Positions 28,452-37,214 of a DNA stretch of 64,000 nt are shown one piece after another. The notes under the pieces are model-generated. The model was not told where the DNA came from and made no database searches. It saw only the letters and a list, made by a program, of their open reading frames with translations. The translations under genes were made by a program, and so were the position numbers. This DNA is from Thiobacillus sp. 63-78 (GTDB lineage Bacteria > Pseudomonadota > Gammaproteobacteria > Burkholderiales > Thiobacillaceae), in NCBI GenBank assembly GCA_001899765.1, contig MKWM01000017.1:59490-123489 (forward strand), written 5' to 3'. Every line of letters begins with the position of its first letter. The stretch's first letter is position 1.

Positions 28452-31400
28452 TCAATGCGCGCCATCCTTTCCTGTGCGGGAAGGGATCGATCGCCCCTGC
28501 CATATCCAGTACAGCGCCGGAATGACGAAAAGCGACAATAGCGGCGCCGTCAGCATGCCGCCCACCAGCGGCGCGGCAATCCGCTTCATGGCTTCGGAGC
28601 CCGCACCGTCGCTGAACATGACGGGCAGCAGGCCCGCCACGATCACGGCGACCGTCATCACCTTGGGTCGCACCCGCATCAACGCGCCCTGAATGATCGC
28701 CTGCCTGAGCACGCTGCGATCGGCGGGCTGGCCGACTGGCTGCCTGGATGCTTCGACGGCCTTGTCGATATAAAGCAGCATCACGACACCGAACTCCGCC
28801 GCGACACCCGCCAGTGCGATGAAGCCGACCCCCACGGCCACCGACAGGTTGTAGCCCAGCCAGTAGACCAGCCAGAATCCCCCCACCAGTGAAAACGGCA
28901 GGCAGATGGCGACCAGCAGCACCCTGACCGGCTCGCGAAAGTGCAGGTACAGCAGCAGCAGGACCAGCAGCACGGTGAACGGGATCAGCCATTGCAATTT
29001 CTGTCTGGCGTGCTGCAGGTTCGCATACTGGCCGGACCAGGCCAGCGCGTAACCGGGTGGCAGGCTGACCTGCGTGTCGACCGCCTGCCGCGCCGCTGCG
29101 ACGTAGCCGCCCAGATCCCGGCCTTCGATATCGAGATAGACATAACCGGTCAAACGCCCGTTTTCGCTCTTGATTTCGGCCGGGCCGTCGGTGATTGTCA
29201 GACGAGCGATCGTGCCGAGCGGCACCTGGACTCCGGACGGCGTGGCAATCCGGCTCTCCGCCAGCGCGTCCACCGAGTCGCGCAAGGCACGCGGATAGCG
29301 CAGATTGATGGAAAAACGCTCACGTCCGTCCACCACCGTGCCGATGTTTTCCCCCCCGATGGCGCTTTGCACCAGACGCTGAACCGCCGCGACGGTGACG
29401 CCGTAGCGCGCCGCCTGCTCACGATCGATATCGATGTCCAGATACCTGCCGCCGGTGACGCGTTCGCCGAATGCGGCACGCGTTCCCGGGACGGTCTTCA
29501 GGGTGGCTTCGAGCGTTTCCGCCAGCGTGGCGATGCCGGCCAGGTCGGGGCCGGTGATCTTGATGCCGACCGCCGTGCGGATACCGGTGGACAGCATGTC
29601 GATGCGGGTACGGATGGGATAGCCCCAGGAATTGGTCAGGCCGGGCAGCCGTACCGTGCGATCGAGCTTCTGGATCAGTTGTTCCACCGTTTCGCCCGCG
29701 GGCCATTCGCTTCTCGGCTTGAGCAGTATGGTGGTTTCCAGCATGGACAGGGGCGCCGGGTCGGTGGCGCTGTCGGCGCGGCCCGCCTTGCCGAATACGC
29801 GTGCCACTTCCGGCATCTGGCGGATCAGGCGATCAGTGATCTGCAGAATATTGGCGGCCTCGTCGACGGACACGCCGGGCAGCGTGGTCGGCATGTACAG
29901 AAGGTCCCCTTCATACAGCGGCGGCATGAACTCGCTGCCCAGACGGGAGACGGGCCATGCCGCGCTGGCCAGCAGCAGCACGGCCAGCAGCAGGATCATT
30001 TTCGGATGCTTGAGAGAGGCCAGCAGTGCCGGCCGGTACAACGCCTGCAGCGCTCGATTGAGCGGATTGCTGCGCTCATGCGCCATGCGGCCGCGGATGA
30101 AATAGCCCATCAGTACCGGCGTCAGCGTGACGGCCAGCGCTGCGCTCGCCGCCATGGCATAGGTCTTGGTGTAGGCAAGCGGCGCGAACAGTTTCCCTTC
30201 CTGGCCCGACAGCGCAAAAACCGGCAGGAAGGACACCGTGATGATGAGCAGCGAGAAAAAAAGCGCAGGGCCGACTTCTACCGCGCTGACACGGGCGACC
30301 TCCCAGTAGTCCCGGTCGGGCCCGGCGCGTTCGAGATGCTTGTGCATGTTCTCGATCATCACAATCGCCGCATCCACCATGGCGCCGATGGCGATCGCGA
30401 TGCCGCCCAGCGACATGATGTTGGCGCTGACGCCCTGCTGTTTCATGACGATGAACGCCGCCAGAATGCCCACCGGCAGGGTCACCACGGCGACCAGGGA
30501 CGATCGCAGATGAAACAGGAACAGCAGACAGACCAGCGCCACCACCAGGGTCTCTTCGACCAGTTTGCCTTGCAGGTTGTCGATGGCGCGCTGGATCAGT
30601 CCGGAGCGGTCGTACGTGATCACCAGTTCGACCCCGGGCGGCAGGCCCGCCTGCAATGCCTTGAGACGGGTCTTGACGCGCGTCGCGGTTGCCAGCGCAT
30701 TATCGCCGTAGCGCATGACCACGATGCCGCCGGTGACGTCCCCCTCGCCGTCGAGGTCGGCCACGCCCCGGCGGGGCTCGGGTCCTGTCTGGATATGCGC
30801 CACGTCCTGTAGCCGGATGGGGATGCCCTGCGCATCCGCCCCCAGGGGAATCGCGCGGAAATCCTCCAGCGTCTTCAGGTAGCCATTGGCGCGGATCATG
30901 TATTCGGCACGCGCCATCTCCAGCACCGATCCGCCGCCGGACAGATTGTTGTCACGCACGGCCTGGCCGACCTGCTCCAGCGAAAGCCCATAGGCGGCCA
31001 GGCGGTTCGGATCCACCTCGATCTGGAACTGGCGCACCATGCCGCCGACGCTCGCCACTTCGGCCACCCCGGGCAGACCCTGCAATTCGTATTTCAGGTA
31101 GAAATCCTGGACCGCCCGCAACCGGTCCGCATCGTAGCGGTGATGCCGGTCCACCAGCGCGTATTCGAATATCCAGCCGGTACCGGAGGCGTCGGGTCCC
31201 AGCGTGGGCGTCACGCCAGGCGGCAGGCGCGACGCCGCCTGGCTCAGGTATTCCAGCACGCGGGAACGCGCCCAGTAGGGATCGACGCCATCCTTGAAGA
31301 TGACGTAGACATAGGATTCGCCGAACATGGAAAAACCCCGCACCGCCGTGGTGCCCGGCACCGACAACAGGCTCGACGTCAACGGATAGGTCACGGCATC

Positions 31401-31586
31401 TTCCACGAGTTGCGGCGACTGGCCCGGGTACGCCGTCTTGACGATGACCTGCGTGTCGGATAAATCGGGTATCGCATCCAGCGCGATATGCCGGGCAGCG
31501 TACGCCCCCCAGACCGCCAGCAGCAGCGTGGCCAGCAGCACCAGCAGCCGGTTGGCGAGCGACCACTCGATGATGCGCCGGATCAT
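28452..31586 (-). CDS. cusA: CusA-type heavy-metal efflux RND permease
   Basis: A 1044-residue inner-membrane proton antiporter of the HME subfamily, length close to E. coli CusA (1047). The start MIRRIIEWSLANRLLVLLATLLL and the early DLSDTQVIVKTAYPGQSPQLVEDAVTYPL are typical. The helix 4 motif is IAIGAMVDAAIVMIENMHKHLE, with the acidic relay residues. The C-terminus GVVMLLYIDKAV and RPKVMTVAVIVAGLLPVMFSDGAGSEAMKRIAAPLVGG is conserved in Cus/Czc pumps. Cu(I)/Ag(I) is the likely cargo given the copper enzymes next door, but Methionine-pair residues were not checked by alignment. It starts 1 base after cusB. Confidence 0.93.
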   Translation of the reverse strand: MIRRIIEWSLANRLLVLLATLLLAVWGAYAARHIALDAIPDLSDTQVIVKTAYPGQSPQLVEDAVTYPLTSSLLSVPGTTAVRGFSMFGESYVYVIFKDGVDPYWARSRVLEYLSQAASRLPPGVTPTLGPDASGTGWIFEYALVDRHHRYDADRLRAVQDFYLKYELQGLPGVAEVASVGGMVRQFQIEVDPNRLAAYGLSLEQVGQAVRDNNLSGGGSVLEMARAEYMIRANGYLKTLEDFRAIPLGADAQGIPIRLQDVAHIQTGPEPRRGVADLDGEGDVTGGIVVMRYGDNALATATRVKTRLKALQAGLPPGVELVITYDRSGLIQRAIDNLQGKLVEETLVVALVCLLFLFHLRSSLVAVVTLPVGILAAFIVMKQQGVSANIMSLGGIAIAIGAMVDAAIVMIENMHKHLERAGPDRDYWEVARVSAVEVGPALFFSLLIITVSFLPVFALSGQEGKLFAPLAYTKTYAMAASAALAVTLTPVLMGYFIRGRMAHERSNPLNRALQALYRPALLASLKHPKMILLLAVLLLASAAWPVSRLGSEFMPPLYEGDLLYMPTTLPGVSVDEAANILQITDRLIRQMPEVARVFGKAGRADSATDPAPLSMLETTILLKPRSEWPAGETVEQLIQKLDRTVRLPGLTNSWGYPIRTRIDMLSTGIRTAVGIKITGPDLAGIATLAETLEATLKTVPGTRAAFGERVTGGRYLDIDIDREQAARYGVTVAAVQRLVQSAIGGENIGTVVDGRERFSINLRYPRALRDSVDALAESRIATPSGVQVPLGTIARLTITDGPAEIKSENGRLTGYVYLDIEGRDLGGYVAAARQAVDTQVSLPPGYALAWSGQYANLQHARQKLQWLIPFTVLLVLLLLYLHFREPVRVLLVAICLPFSLVGGFWLVYWLGYNLSVAVGVGFIALAGVAAEFGVVMLLYIDKAVEASRQPVGQPADRSVLRQAIIQGALMRVRPKVMTVAVIVAGLLPVMFSDGAGSEAMKRIAAPLVGGMLTAPLLSLFVIPALYWIWQGRSIPSRTGKDGAH

Positions 31587-31587
31587 C

Positions 31588-32904
31588 TCAGTGGCTGTGC
31601 TGCATGCGCTGTACGGAATCGTTGAGCGAGGCGGCGGCATCCAGCAGGAATTGCCCGCTCACGGCGACCTGGGCGCCTTCCTGCAAACCGTCGATGATCT
31701 CGATGAAGTCGCCGCTCTCAATACCGGTCTGGACGGGGACCGGCATGAAATGTCCCCCCTCCCGCGCCAGCATGACCCGGTCGCCGCGCCCGGTCCGGAT
31801 CACGGCCGAGCGCGGCACGGCCAGTTCTGTCCGCGGGCGTGTGGCGATGACGACATCCGCATAGGCACCGGGACGCAGCAGGCGATCCGCATTCTTCACG
31901 ACCAGACGCGCCCGGGTGGTGCGCGTGACAGGATCGACCGTGGGCAGGGCCATCCTGAGACGTCCGTGCAGGGGGGAGTGATCCGAATGCGGAAAAGTGA
32001 CTTCCACGTCATCGCCTTCCCGGACCCACTCGAGCTGGTCGGGATACAGCGCAATGTCGATCCAGACCGTGGCATTGTCCGCCAGTGACAGCAACGGCGT
32101 CGCCGGCGTGACGTATGCCCCTTCGCGCGCGCCGATCTGGGTGACGTAACCGGCTTGGGGGGCATGGACCGGCACCCGGTCGACCGGGCGGTAGGTGCGC
32201 TCGATCTGGGCAATCGTGCTGGCGCCGACGTCGGCATAGGCGAGTTTCTCCCGCAGGCGGATACGCTCGCGTGCCAGACTGGCCGCCGCCGCCGCGGTCT
32301 GTCCGTACAGACCTGTACTGCCCTCCAGCAGCCGGTCGCGCCGCTGCAGCAGCTCGATATATTCACGCTGGCGTTGAACCAGTTCGGGCGAATAGATCTC
32401 GTAGAGGAGCTGTCCGGCGGCGACGCGCTGCCCCACCGCGCTGATGTGCAGCGTGCTGAGCCAGCCTTCGATCTTGGGGCTGATGGCATGGATCGAGTCT
32501 TCGTCGACGCCGACCGTGCCGTAAGTACGGACTTCGCGCGCGAGCCTGCGCGGCTCCACGCGCGCAAGCCGCATGCCCAGGCGCTGCTGTAATGCCGTAT
32601 CGACCTGCATGCCCGCGGAATGATGATCGTGCGCGGCGTCTGCTTGCACCAGGTCCATTCCGCATATCGGACATTCGTCAGGATGATCCTGGAGAATGTG
32701 CGGATGCATGGGGCAGACCCACATCTTCTTTGCGGCACGGGCGCCATCCAGGCGTTCCAGCCGGTCCGCGGCCTGCGCGGACTGCACGAGGCTGTCCGCA
32801 TGCGTGCCCGGAAGCCGTTCCGACAGGTACACCACACCGGCCATGCACGCGGGAACGGCCAGCAGCACACCGTAGTACAGCGCACGGGCCAACGACAACG
32901 TCAT
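31588..32904 (-). CDS. cusB: CusB-type efflux RND periplasmic adaptor with metal-binding domain
   Basis: A 438-residue membrane-fusion protein. A signal/anchor (YGVLLAVPACMAGVVYLS) precedes a heavy-metal-binding domain with CPMHPHILQDHPDECPICGMDL (about residues 65-86), a four-Cys/Met/His module seen in CusB-like proteins. Then come the barrel-sandwich hybrid, hairpin and beta-barrel (QLLYEIYSPELVQRQREYIELLQRRDRLL). It would link CusA to an outer-membrane channel and pass metal to the pump. An upstream in-frame ATG at 32940 is unlikely. No cusC lies next to it; the TolC gene at 37273 belongs to another operon. Confidence 0.92.
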   Translation of the reverse strand: MTLSLARALYYGVLLAVPACMAGVVYLSERLPGTHADSLVQSAQAADRLERLDGARAAKKMWVCPMHPHILQDHPDECPICGMDLVQADAAHDHHSAGMQVDTALQQRLGMRLARVEPRRLAREVRTYGTVGVDEDSIHAISPKIEGWLSTLHISAVGQRVAAGQLLYEIYSPELVQRQREYIELLQRRDRLLEGSTGLYGQTAAAAASLARERIRLREKLAYADVGASTIAQIERTYRPVDRVPVHAPQAGYVTQIGAREGAYVTPATPLLSLADNATVWIDIALYPDQLEWVREGDDVEVTFPHSDHSPLHGRLRMALPTVDPVTRTTRARLVVKNADRLLRPGAYADVVIATRPRTELAVPRSAVIRTGRGDRVMLAREGGHFMPVPVQTGIESGDFIEIIDGLQEGAQVAVSGQFLLDAAASLNDSVQRMQHSH

Positions 32905-32962
32905 GAAAAGTCCATCCTGCCTGCTACCGACATGAATCAAGAGCCATCCGGCGCGGCCAGGC

Positions 32963-33253
32963 CTAGGTGTTCCCTGGTTTGGTTTTGATCAGTTTCATCT
33001 TGCACACGGGGCATTTCCCCGCCTCGTGGCGATGAACCCCGGGATGCATGGGACATGTCCAGTCGCCTGCGGCCTGATTCTTCGGCGCCAGCGAATCAGG
33101 CCGCTCGCTGCCCGCCGCAGCCGTTGCCGCGGAGGGTGCGTCATGGCCTGCCACCTGGGCGGCGAAACCCGGTGCGATCCCGCCCAGCGCGGCGAAAAAC
33201 GACGCGCTCGCCAGCGCCTGCGCGATGGTTTTCGATATCCGTTTGATATTCAC
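32963..33253 (-). CDS. Small exported heavy-metal-binding domain protein
   Basis: A 96-residue protein with an N-terminal signal peptide (about residues 1-32, ending GFAAQ), a low-complexity Ala/Gly/Ser linker and a C-terminal module DWTCPMHPGVHRHEAGKCPVCKMKL that matches the heavy-metal-binding domain found at the front of CusB. Two CxxC/CPMH-type clusters would bind soft metals in the periplasm. It lies between nirK and cusB in the same direction and could buffer copper for either. The gap to nirK is 99 bases. Confidence 0.83.
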   Translation of the reverse strand: MNIKRISKTIAQALASASFFAALGGIAPGFAAQVAGHDAPSAATAAAGSERPDSLAPKNQAAGDWTCPMHPGVHRHEAGKCPVCKMKLIKTKPGNT

Positions 33254-33352
33254 GGTACTTGCTCCATGTTTCGAATTCCCCGCTACGCGTTGCGCATCGG
33301 GGATGCCGGTTGCGTGATGTCCGGAGGACAGCCGCCCTCCGGCTGATCGGAA

Positions 33353-34288
33353 TCAGCGCACGATAATATTGTCACCCCGGCCCATGGCGGGATCGGCGTC
33401 ATTATTGAACATGATGACCGCGATGGCCCCGGTGAGCGCGGCCTTCAGCGAGTGGGTCACAATGGCGTTGGCCCCCTCCTTGGGAGAAACCAGGTCAAAG
33501 GTCGCCGCGTCACCCGCGCCCACGACATAGCTTTGCATGCCATGCAGCACGTTTTTCGGGTTGCCGCTGGGGTAGACGGCGTCCCAGATGCCCGCAATGG
33601 GGTGGAATGACGAGAATTCATTCGGCCCCGCATTGACGAAGTAGACCCGTACGCGCTCGCCCGGCTTGGCCTGCAGCCAGCGGGTGGCGGCCGGATCGTG
33701 CACCGGGTCGTACTTGAAGATGCCGCCGTTGAACATGACGTTGGTCCACTTGTTCGCCATCATGTCTTCCTTGGAATCGGGGTTCGGGTAGAGCTCGGAC
33801 TGGACCAGCACGTATTCGCGATCGGCCTTCGGCATGGCGCCGGCGTCCTTCGGGTCGACGATGATCGCGCCGAACATGCCCCGCGCGATATGCTGGAGCA
33901 TCGGATCGGAACCGCAATGGTAGAAAAACACGCCCGGGAACGTGGCGTCGAACGTGAAGTGCTTCTCTTCACCCGGTTTGATCGGCCCGAAATCCGACAC
34001 CACATCCAGTCGCGCCGCATGGAAGTCCATGGAGTGCGAGTTCTTGTTGCTTTTGTCGTTGATCAGCGTGAAATCCACGGTGTCGCCCTCGGTGACCCGC
34101 ACCAGCGGACCCGGCACCTTGCCGTCGAAGGTCCAGGTCCGATACATCGTGCCCTTGTTGTCGATCGGCAGATCCACTTCCTGCGCGTGCAGCGTGACTT
34201 TTACCGTTTTGGCCTCGGCCTGGAATGCCAGCATCGACATCGCCATCACGCCCGCCAGAGCCACCCCCAACATCTTGTTTTGTTTCAT
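33353..34288 (-). CDS. nirK: Copper-containing nitrite reductase NirK
   Basis: Periplasmic enzyme reducing nitrite to NO. The 311-residue protein has a signal peptide ending at LAFQAEA. All copper ligands are visible: type 1 His85, Cys125, His133, Met138 (HCGSDPMLQHIARGM) and type 2 His90, His124, His279; catalytic Asp88 lies in HSMDFHA and the second-domain His229 in SSFHPIAG. The spacing matches the Alcaligenes-type NirK with short deletions. The start has a good AAGGAG ribosome binding site 9 bases upstream. Its electrons probably come from the cytochromes encoded before it in the same operon. Confidence 0.95.
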   Translation of the reverse strand: MKQNKMLGVALAGVMAMSMLAFQAEAKTVKVTLHAQEVDLPIDNKGTMYRTWTFDGKVPGPLVRVTEGDTVDFTLINDKSNKNSHSMDFHAARLDVVSDFGPIKPGEEKHFTFDATFPGVFFYHCGSDPMLQHIARGMFGAIIVDPKDAGAMPKADREYVLVQSELYPNPDSKEDMMANKWTNVMFNGGIFKYDPVHDPAATRWLQAKPGERVRVYFVNAGPNEFSSFHPIAGIWDAVYPSGNPKNVLHGMQSYVVGAGDAATFDLVSPKEGANAIVTHSLKAALTGAIAVIMFNNDADPAMGRGDNIIVR

Positions 34289-34304
34289 GTTCAAAGCTCC
34301 TTGA

Positions 34305-34703
34305 TTATTGACCCGAACCACATTTGCAGACAAAGCGCAGATACGCCACCAACTCCTTGATCTCATCGTCATTCATGACGTTTCCCCATGCCGGCATGAG
34401 TACCGATTTGTTCACCGCCAGCCCGCCGTCCTTGATGACGTGAAATATTTCCTCGTTGGGAATGTCCCCCATTCCCTTGGCGTCACTGTGGTCCCTTGGC
34501 TGAACGGACATATCGCGGCTGTTGATTCCCTTTCCGTTGCGATTGATGCCATGGCACTGAACGCAGTAAGTGTTGTAGTTGCGCAGCGCATTCTGCGTAT
34601 ACGGCTCATCCGCCGAGGCAGGCATGCTGAACAGGAAACCGGAAGCCACAAGGAGCCCGGCCTGCAACAGGGCGGGCATACGTTGTCTGAAATTCATTTT
34701 CAT
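34305..34703 (-). CDS. ncgC: Monoheme cytochrome c of the nirK operon (NcgC-like)
   Basis: A 132-residue exported c-type cytochrome. A signal peptide (LLQAGLLVASGFLFSMPASA) is followed by one heme motif CVQCH (about residues 47-51) and the axial Met in LMPAWG. The fold is the small soluble class I type. It starts within the stop of the diheme cytochrome (ATGA overlap), and nirK begins 16 bases further on. By order and content it corresponds to ncgC of the ncgABC-nirK operon described in Nitrosomonas europaea. Confidence 0.87.
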   Translation of the reverse strand: MKMNFRQRMPALLQAGLLVASGFLFSMPASADEPYTQNALRNYNTYCVQCHGINRNGKGINSRDMSVQPRDHSDAKGMGDIPNEEIFHVIKDGGLAVNKSVLMPAWGNVMNDDEIKELVAYLRFVCKCGSGQ

Positions 34704-35398
34704 TTCCCCTCCGATGCGCTGAGTTGAAGGATGTAGCCCGTCAACCGCTGCAGGTCCGGCTCGGCCAGATTGAGCGTGGGCATCCAGATGTGCGGATCGA
34801 TCGCCTGCGGGTTCTTGATGTAGCTGTAGATGTAATCAGCCTGCAAACGCTCGCCCGCGGTGTAAAGCTCAGGCCCCGAGGAGCCGCCCGTGCCGGGCTT
34901 GGCCTGATGGCAGGCGGCGCAGCCGCGAAGCTTGTTGAAGAACATCGCGCCCATGGACATGCTCACCTTGTCGCCCTTGAACGCACCCTTGCTCACCAGA
35001 TCCGCCGGGCCGCTCAATGCCATGAGTACATCGGCCACCGCCTCGGCATCGGCCTTCGACAGCTTGACGTGGGCCGTCAGGGTGGACTCGTCGACCACGT
35101 CCTCCTTGTCGCTGCCCTTGACGTGCCGGGTATAGAGCTCGCCGGCCGGCCGGATGCGCGCGGGTTCCTGCAGCCATTTCACCAGCCAGGGTTTGTTGAA
35201 CTTGCTGCCGGCGTAGTACAGATCCGGCCCCTTGCGCTCCCAAAGACGGTCAAGACTGGCGTTTTCGGGCTTGGCGATGGCATGACAACTGATGCATTGC
35301 GCCTTCAGAATGCCTGTGCCCGGGTTGTCGGCGGCCAGCGCGGGGCTGGAGACGAATGCCGTGCCCAGCAGAATGGCCAGAATGGATAACTTCATCAT
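34700..35398 (-). CDS. ncgB: Diheme cytochrome c of the nirK operon (NcgB-like)
   Basis: A 232-residue exported protein with a signal peptide (ILAILLGTAFVSSPALAA) and two heme motifs, CISCH (near residue 36) and CAACH (near 161), each in a class I-like domain; MPTL near the C-terminus probably supplies an axial Met. A GAGAGGAG ribosome binding site precedes the double ATG. It is second in the operon and fits ncgB. It likely passes electrons to NirK or to the multicopper oxidase. Confidence 0.87.
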   Translation of the reverse strand: MMKLSILAILLGTAFVSSPALAADNPGTGILKAQCISCHAIAKPENASLDRLWERKGPDLYYAGSKFNKPWLVKWLQEPARIRPAGELYTRHVKGSDKEDVVDESTLTAHVKLSKADAEAVADVLMALSGPADLVSKGAFKGDKVSMSMGAMFFNKLRGCAACHQAKPGTGGSSGPELYTAGERLQADYIYSYIKNPQAIDPHIWMPTLNLAEPDLQRLTGYILQLSASEGK

Positions 35399-35410
35399 CG
35401 CTCCTCTCGC

Positions 35411-36466
35411 TTATTGAATGGCCTGGCCCTTGAAGGCCGGCGCGTCATGCATGCCATAGGGCTTTTTCAGGGATTCTTCGTAATAGAAATCGGGCACGAA
35501 CGCCTTGTCTTTCCAGGCGTAGAACGCGTCGTTCCGGCTGATTTCGTTGTATTCGATGACCGTCATCAGGCCACCCATCGGTTTGTCGCCGTTCGTGGTG
35601 TGGGAGTCGACGTGGTCATGCACCATCCAGCGGCCGGGATTGTCGGCCGTCAGGATCAGGTCGTAGCGTTCGCCCGGCCCGACCATGATGGTGTCCGCCT
35701 CGTAGGGTGCGGGCAGCGGCCGCCCATCCTTGAACGCCACCAGGAAAACGTGGCCGTGAATATGGATCGAATGGGTCAGATCGCCCGCGCCGATCAGGCG
35801 GATCCGCACCACGTCGCCCTTGTTCACGCGCAGCGGCTGCGAATCGGGAAACGCCTTGCCGTTGAGGGTGAAGTAATCCCACACGTCGCCCGGCACACCG
35901 CCATAACCCGGTTTAAATGCCCATTTCGACGCCCAGTCCGACAACATCAGGATGTAGTCCTTCGTCACCTTTTTTTCGATCGGAACCGGTTTCTTCGGAT
36001 CGACGATGAAGGGCCCCCACATACCGCGCATCGCCGCATGTTCGTTGACGTTGACGTGGCAGTGGTACCACATGGTGCCGGAGGGTTCGGCGACGAACTT
36101 GTAGGTAAAGGTGTCGCCGGGCTTGATCGCGTCCTGGGTGGTATCCGGCACGCCGTCCATGCGCCAGGTGCCTTTTTGCAGCATGCCGTGCCAGTGGATC
36201 GTGTGCGGCAGCGTGGTCAGGTTGTTGACATTCACCGTGACCTCGTCGCCTTCCTTGACGTGGATCAAGGGGCCGGGCACCTGGCCGTTGAAGGCAAAGG
36301 TATGAAACTGCTGCTTGTCCACCAGGGTGATCCTGGTATCTTCGATCGTCATGTCGAAGCTGTGTTTTTCAGCGTGGCCCGATAGCGGGTACGTCATGGC
36401 CAGGCCAAGACACACCAGGGCAACTCCGCGACCTGCGCTGATCCGACGGTGCAATGCACGATTCAT
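35411..36466 (-). CDS. ncgA: Two-domain multicopper oxidase (NcgA-like, type C)
   Basis: A 351-residue periplasmic copper oxidase with a signal peptide (LGLAMTYPLSGHAE). Domain 1 has LPHTIHWHGM (type 1 and trinuclear His) and WYHCHVNVNEHAAMRGMWG (type 1 Cys, His, Met). Domain 2 has HSIHIHGH and VHDHV, supplying only trinuclear ligands, with no second Cys. The type 1 site in domain 1 makes this a type C two-domain enzyme, the class reported for N. europaea NcgA. It starts 15 bases from the NsrR operator with an AAGGGGGG ribosome binding site. Its in vivo substrate is unsettled. Confidence 0.9.
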   Translation of the reverse strand: MNRALHRRISAGRGVALVCLGLAMTYPLSGHAEKHSFDMTIEDTRITLVDKQQFHTFAFNGQVPGPLIHVKEGDEVTVNVNNLTTLPHTIHWHGMLQKGTWRMDGVPDTTQDAIKPGDTFTYKFVAEPSGTMWYHCHVNVNEHAAMRGMWGPFIVDPKKPVPIEKKVTKDYILMLSDWASKWAFKPGYGGVPGDVWDYFTLNGKAFPDSQPLRVNKGDVVRIRLIGAGDLTHSIHIHGHVFLVAFKDGRPLPAPYEADTIMVGPGERYDLILTADNPGRWMVHDHVDSHTTNGDKPMGGLMTVIEYNEISRNDAFYAWKDKAFVPDFYYEESLKKPYGMHDAPAFKGQAIQ

Positions 36467-36481
36467 ATGACCCCCCTTGTA

Positions 36482-36504
36482 AAGATATATGTGAAATATA
36501 TCTT
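36482..36504 (-). promoter_or_regulatory. NsrR operator in front of the ncg-nirK operon
   Basis: AAGATATATGT-G-AAATATATCTT is a 23-base near-perfect 11-1-11 inverted repeat that fits the described NsrR consensus (AAGATGCATTT-N-AAATGCATCTT) at most positions. It starts 16 bases upstream of the ncgA ATG and overlaps a plausible -10 (AAGATA) paired with TTGATT 17 bases upstream. The divergent gene encodes NsrR. Binding would block transcription until NO damages the iron-sulfur cluster. Confidence 0.8.
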
Positions 36505-36657
36505 ACCGGGAACCTCATTGCAATCAAACGGACTAAGGTTTTTTCATGGCCTGCGAACGCCTGTCCATATCGCCCATGCCCGAGTGGATATAATCAAGCC
36601 GATCAAGCTCATCGCGGGACAACGCCACATGGCATCAGGAAAACCGGAGGAGATGCC

Positions 36658-37149
36658 ATGCGCCTGACCAAGTTCACGGACTATGCCTTGCGGGTCGTCA
36701 TGTATCTGGCGCGCCATCCGGACGGTCTGGCCACGATTGCCGACATCGCGCGCGAATACGACATTCCTTCCACTCACCTGATGAAAGTGGTGCACCGTCT
36801 TGCACAATGCGGCTACATCGTGACCGTGCGCGGAAAGGGGGGCGGCATGCGGCTCGCCCGGGCACCCGCCCTGATCAACGTGGGCGAGCTGGTACGGGAT
36901 ACCGAAGACAACATGGATATCGCCGAATGCTTCAGCGACGAAAATCAGACCTGTCCGATGCTGCCCGCCTGCACGCTCAGATCCATCCTGATCGAAGCTC
37001 GCAAAAGCTTTCTGGCCACCCTGGATTTTTATCGCCTGTCGGACATCATGGATCATCCCATGGCATTACATGCCGCCTCATTGCGCCCGCTACCTGACAG
37101 CCCGGTTCGCATGAGCCCCCCCGCAAAAACCGGCAAGGGAACAGCCTGA
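36658..37149 (+). CDS. nsrR: Rrf2-family NO-responsive repressor NsrR
   Basis: A 163-residue Rrf2 regulator. The winged-helix reads MRLTKFTDYALRVVMYLA with TIADIAREYDIPSTHLMKVVHRLAQCGYI and the wing GKGGGMRLA. Three Cys at 91, 99 and 105 (ECFSDENQTCPMLPAC) form the iron-sulfur cluster site of NsrR. A GGAGGAG ribosome binding site lies just upstream of the ATG; a longer upstream frame is rejected. The C-terminal 40 residues (after about 125) are Pro-rich and extend beyond many NsrR proteins. It is divergent from ncgA-nirK. Confidence 0.92.
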   Translation: MRLTKFTDYALRVVMYLARHPDGLATIADIAREYDIPSTHLMKVVHRLAQCGYIVTVRGKGGGMRLARAPALINVGELVRDTEDNMDIAECFSDENQTCPMLPACTLRSILIEARKSFLATLDFYRLSDIMDHPMALHAASLRPLPDSPVRMSPPAKTGKGTA

Positions 37150-37197
37150 GGAACGCACGAGGACATTCAATACGCTTGGAGCAGGATAAATAATTAA

Positions 37198-37214
37198 TAT
37201 ATAATCGTTATCTA
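37198..37214 (+). promoter_or_regulatory. AT-rich inverted repeat upstream of the TolC gene
   Basis: TATATAA-TCG-TTATCTA is a 7-bp inverted repeat with one mismatch, inside an AT-rich island (37181-37225) that stands out from the GC-rich flanks. It lies about 60 bases upstream of the TolC start and may be the promoter or operator of the efflux operon. It shares short words with the island upstream of the ArsR gene (27911-27975). Confidence 0.35.
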
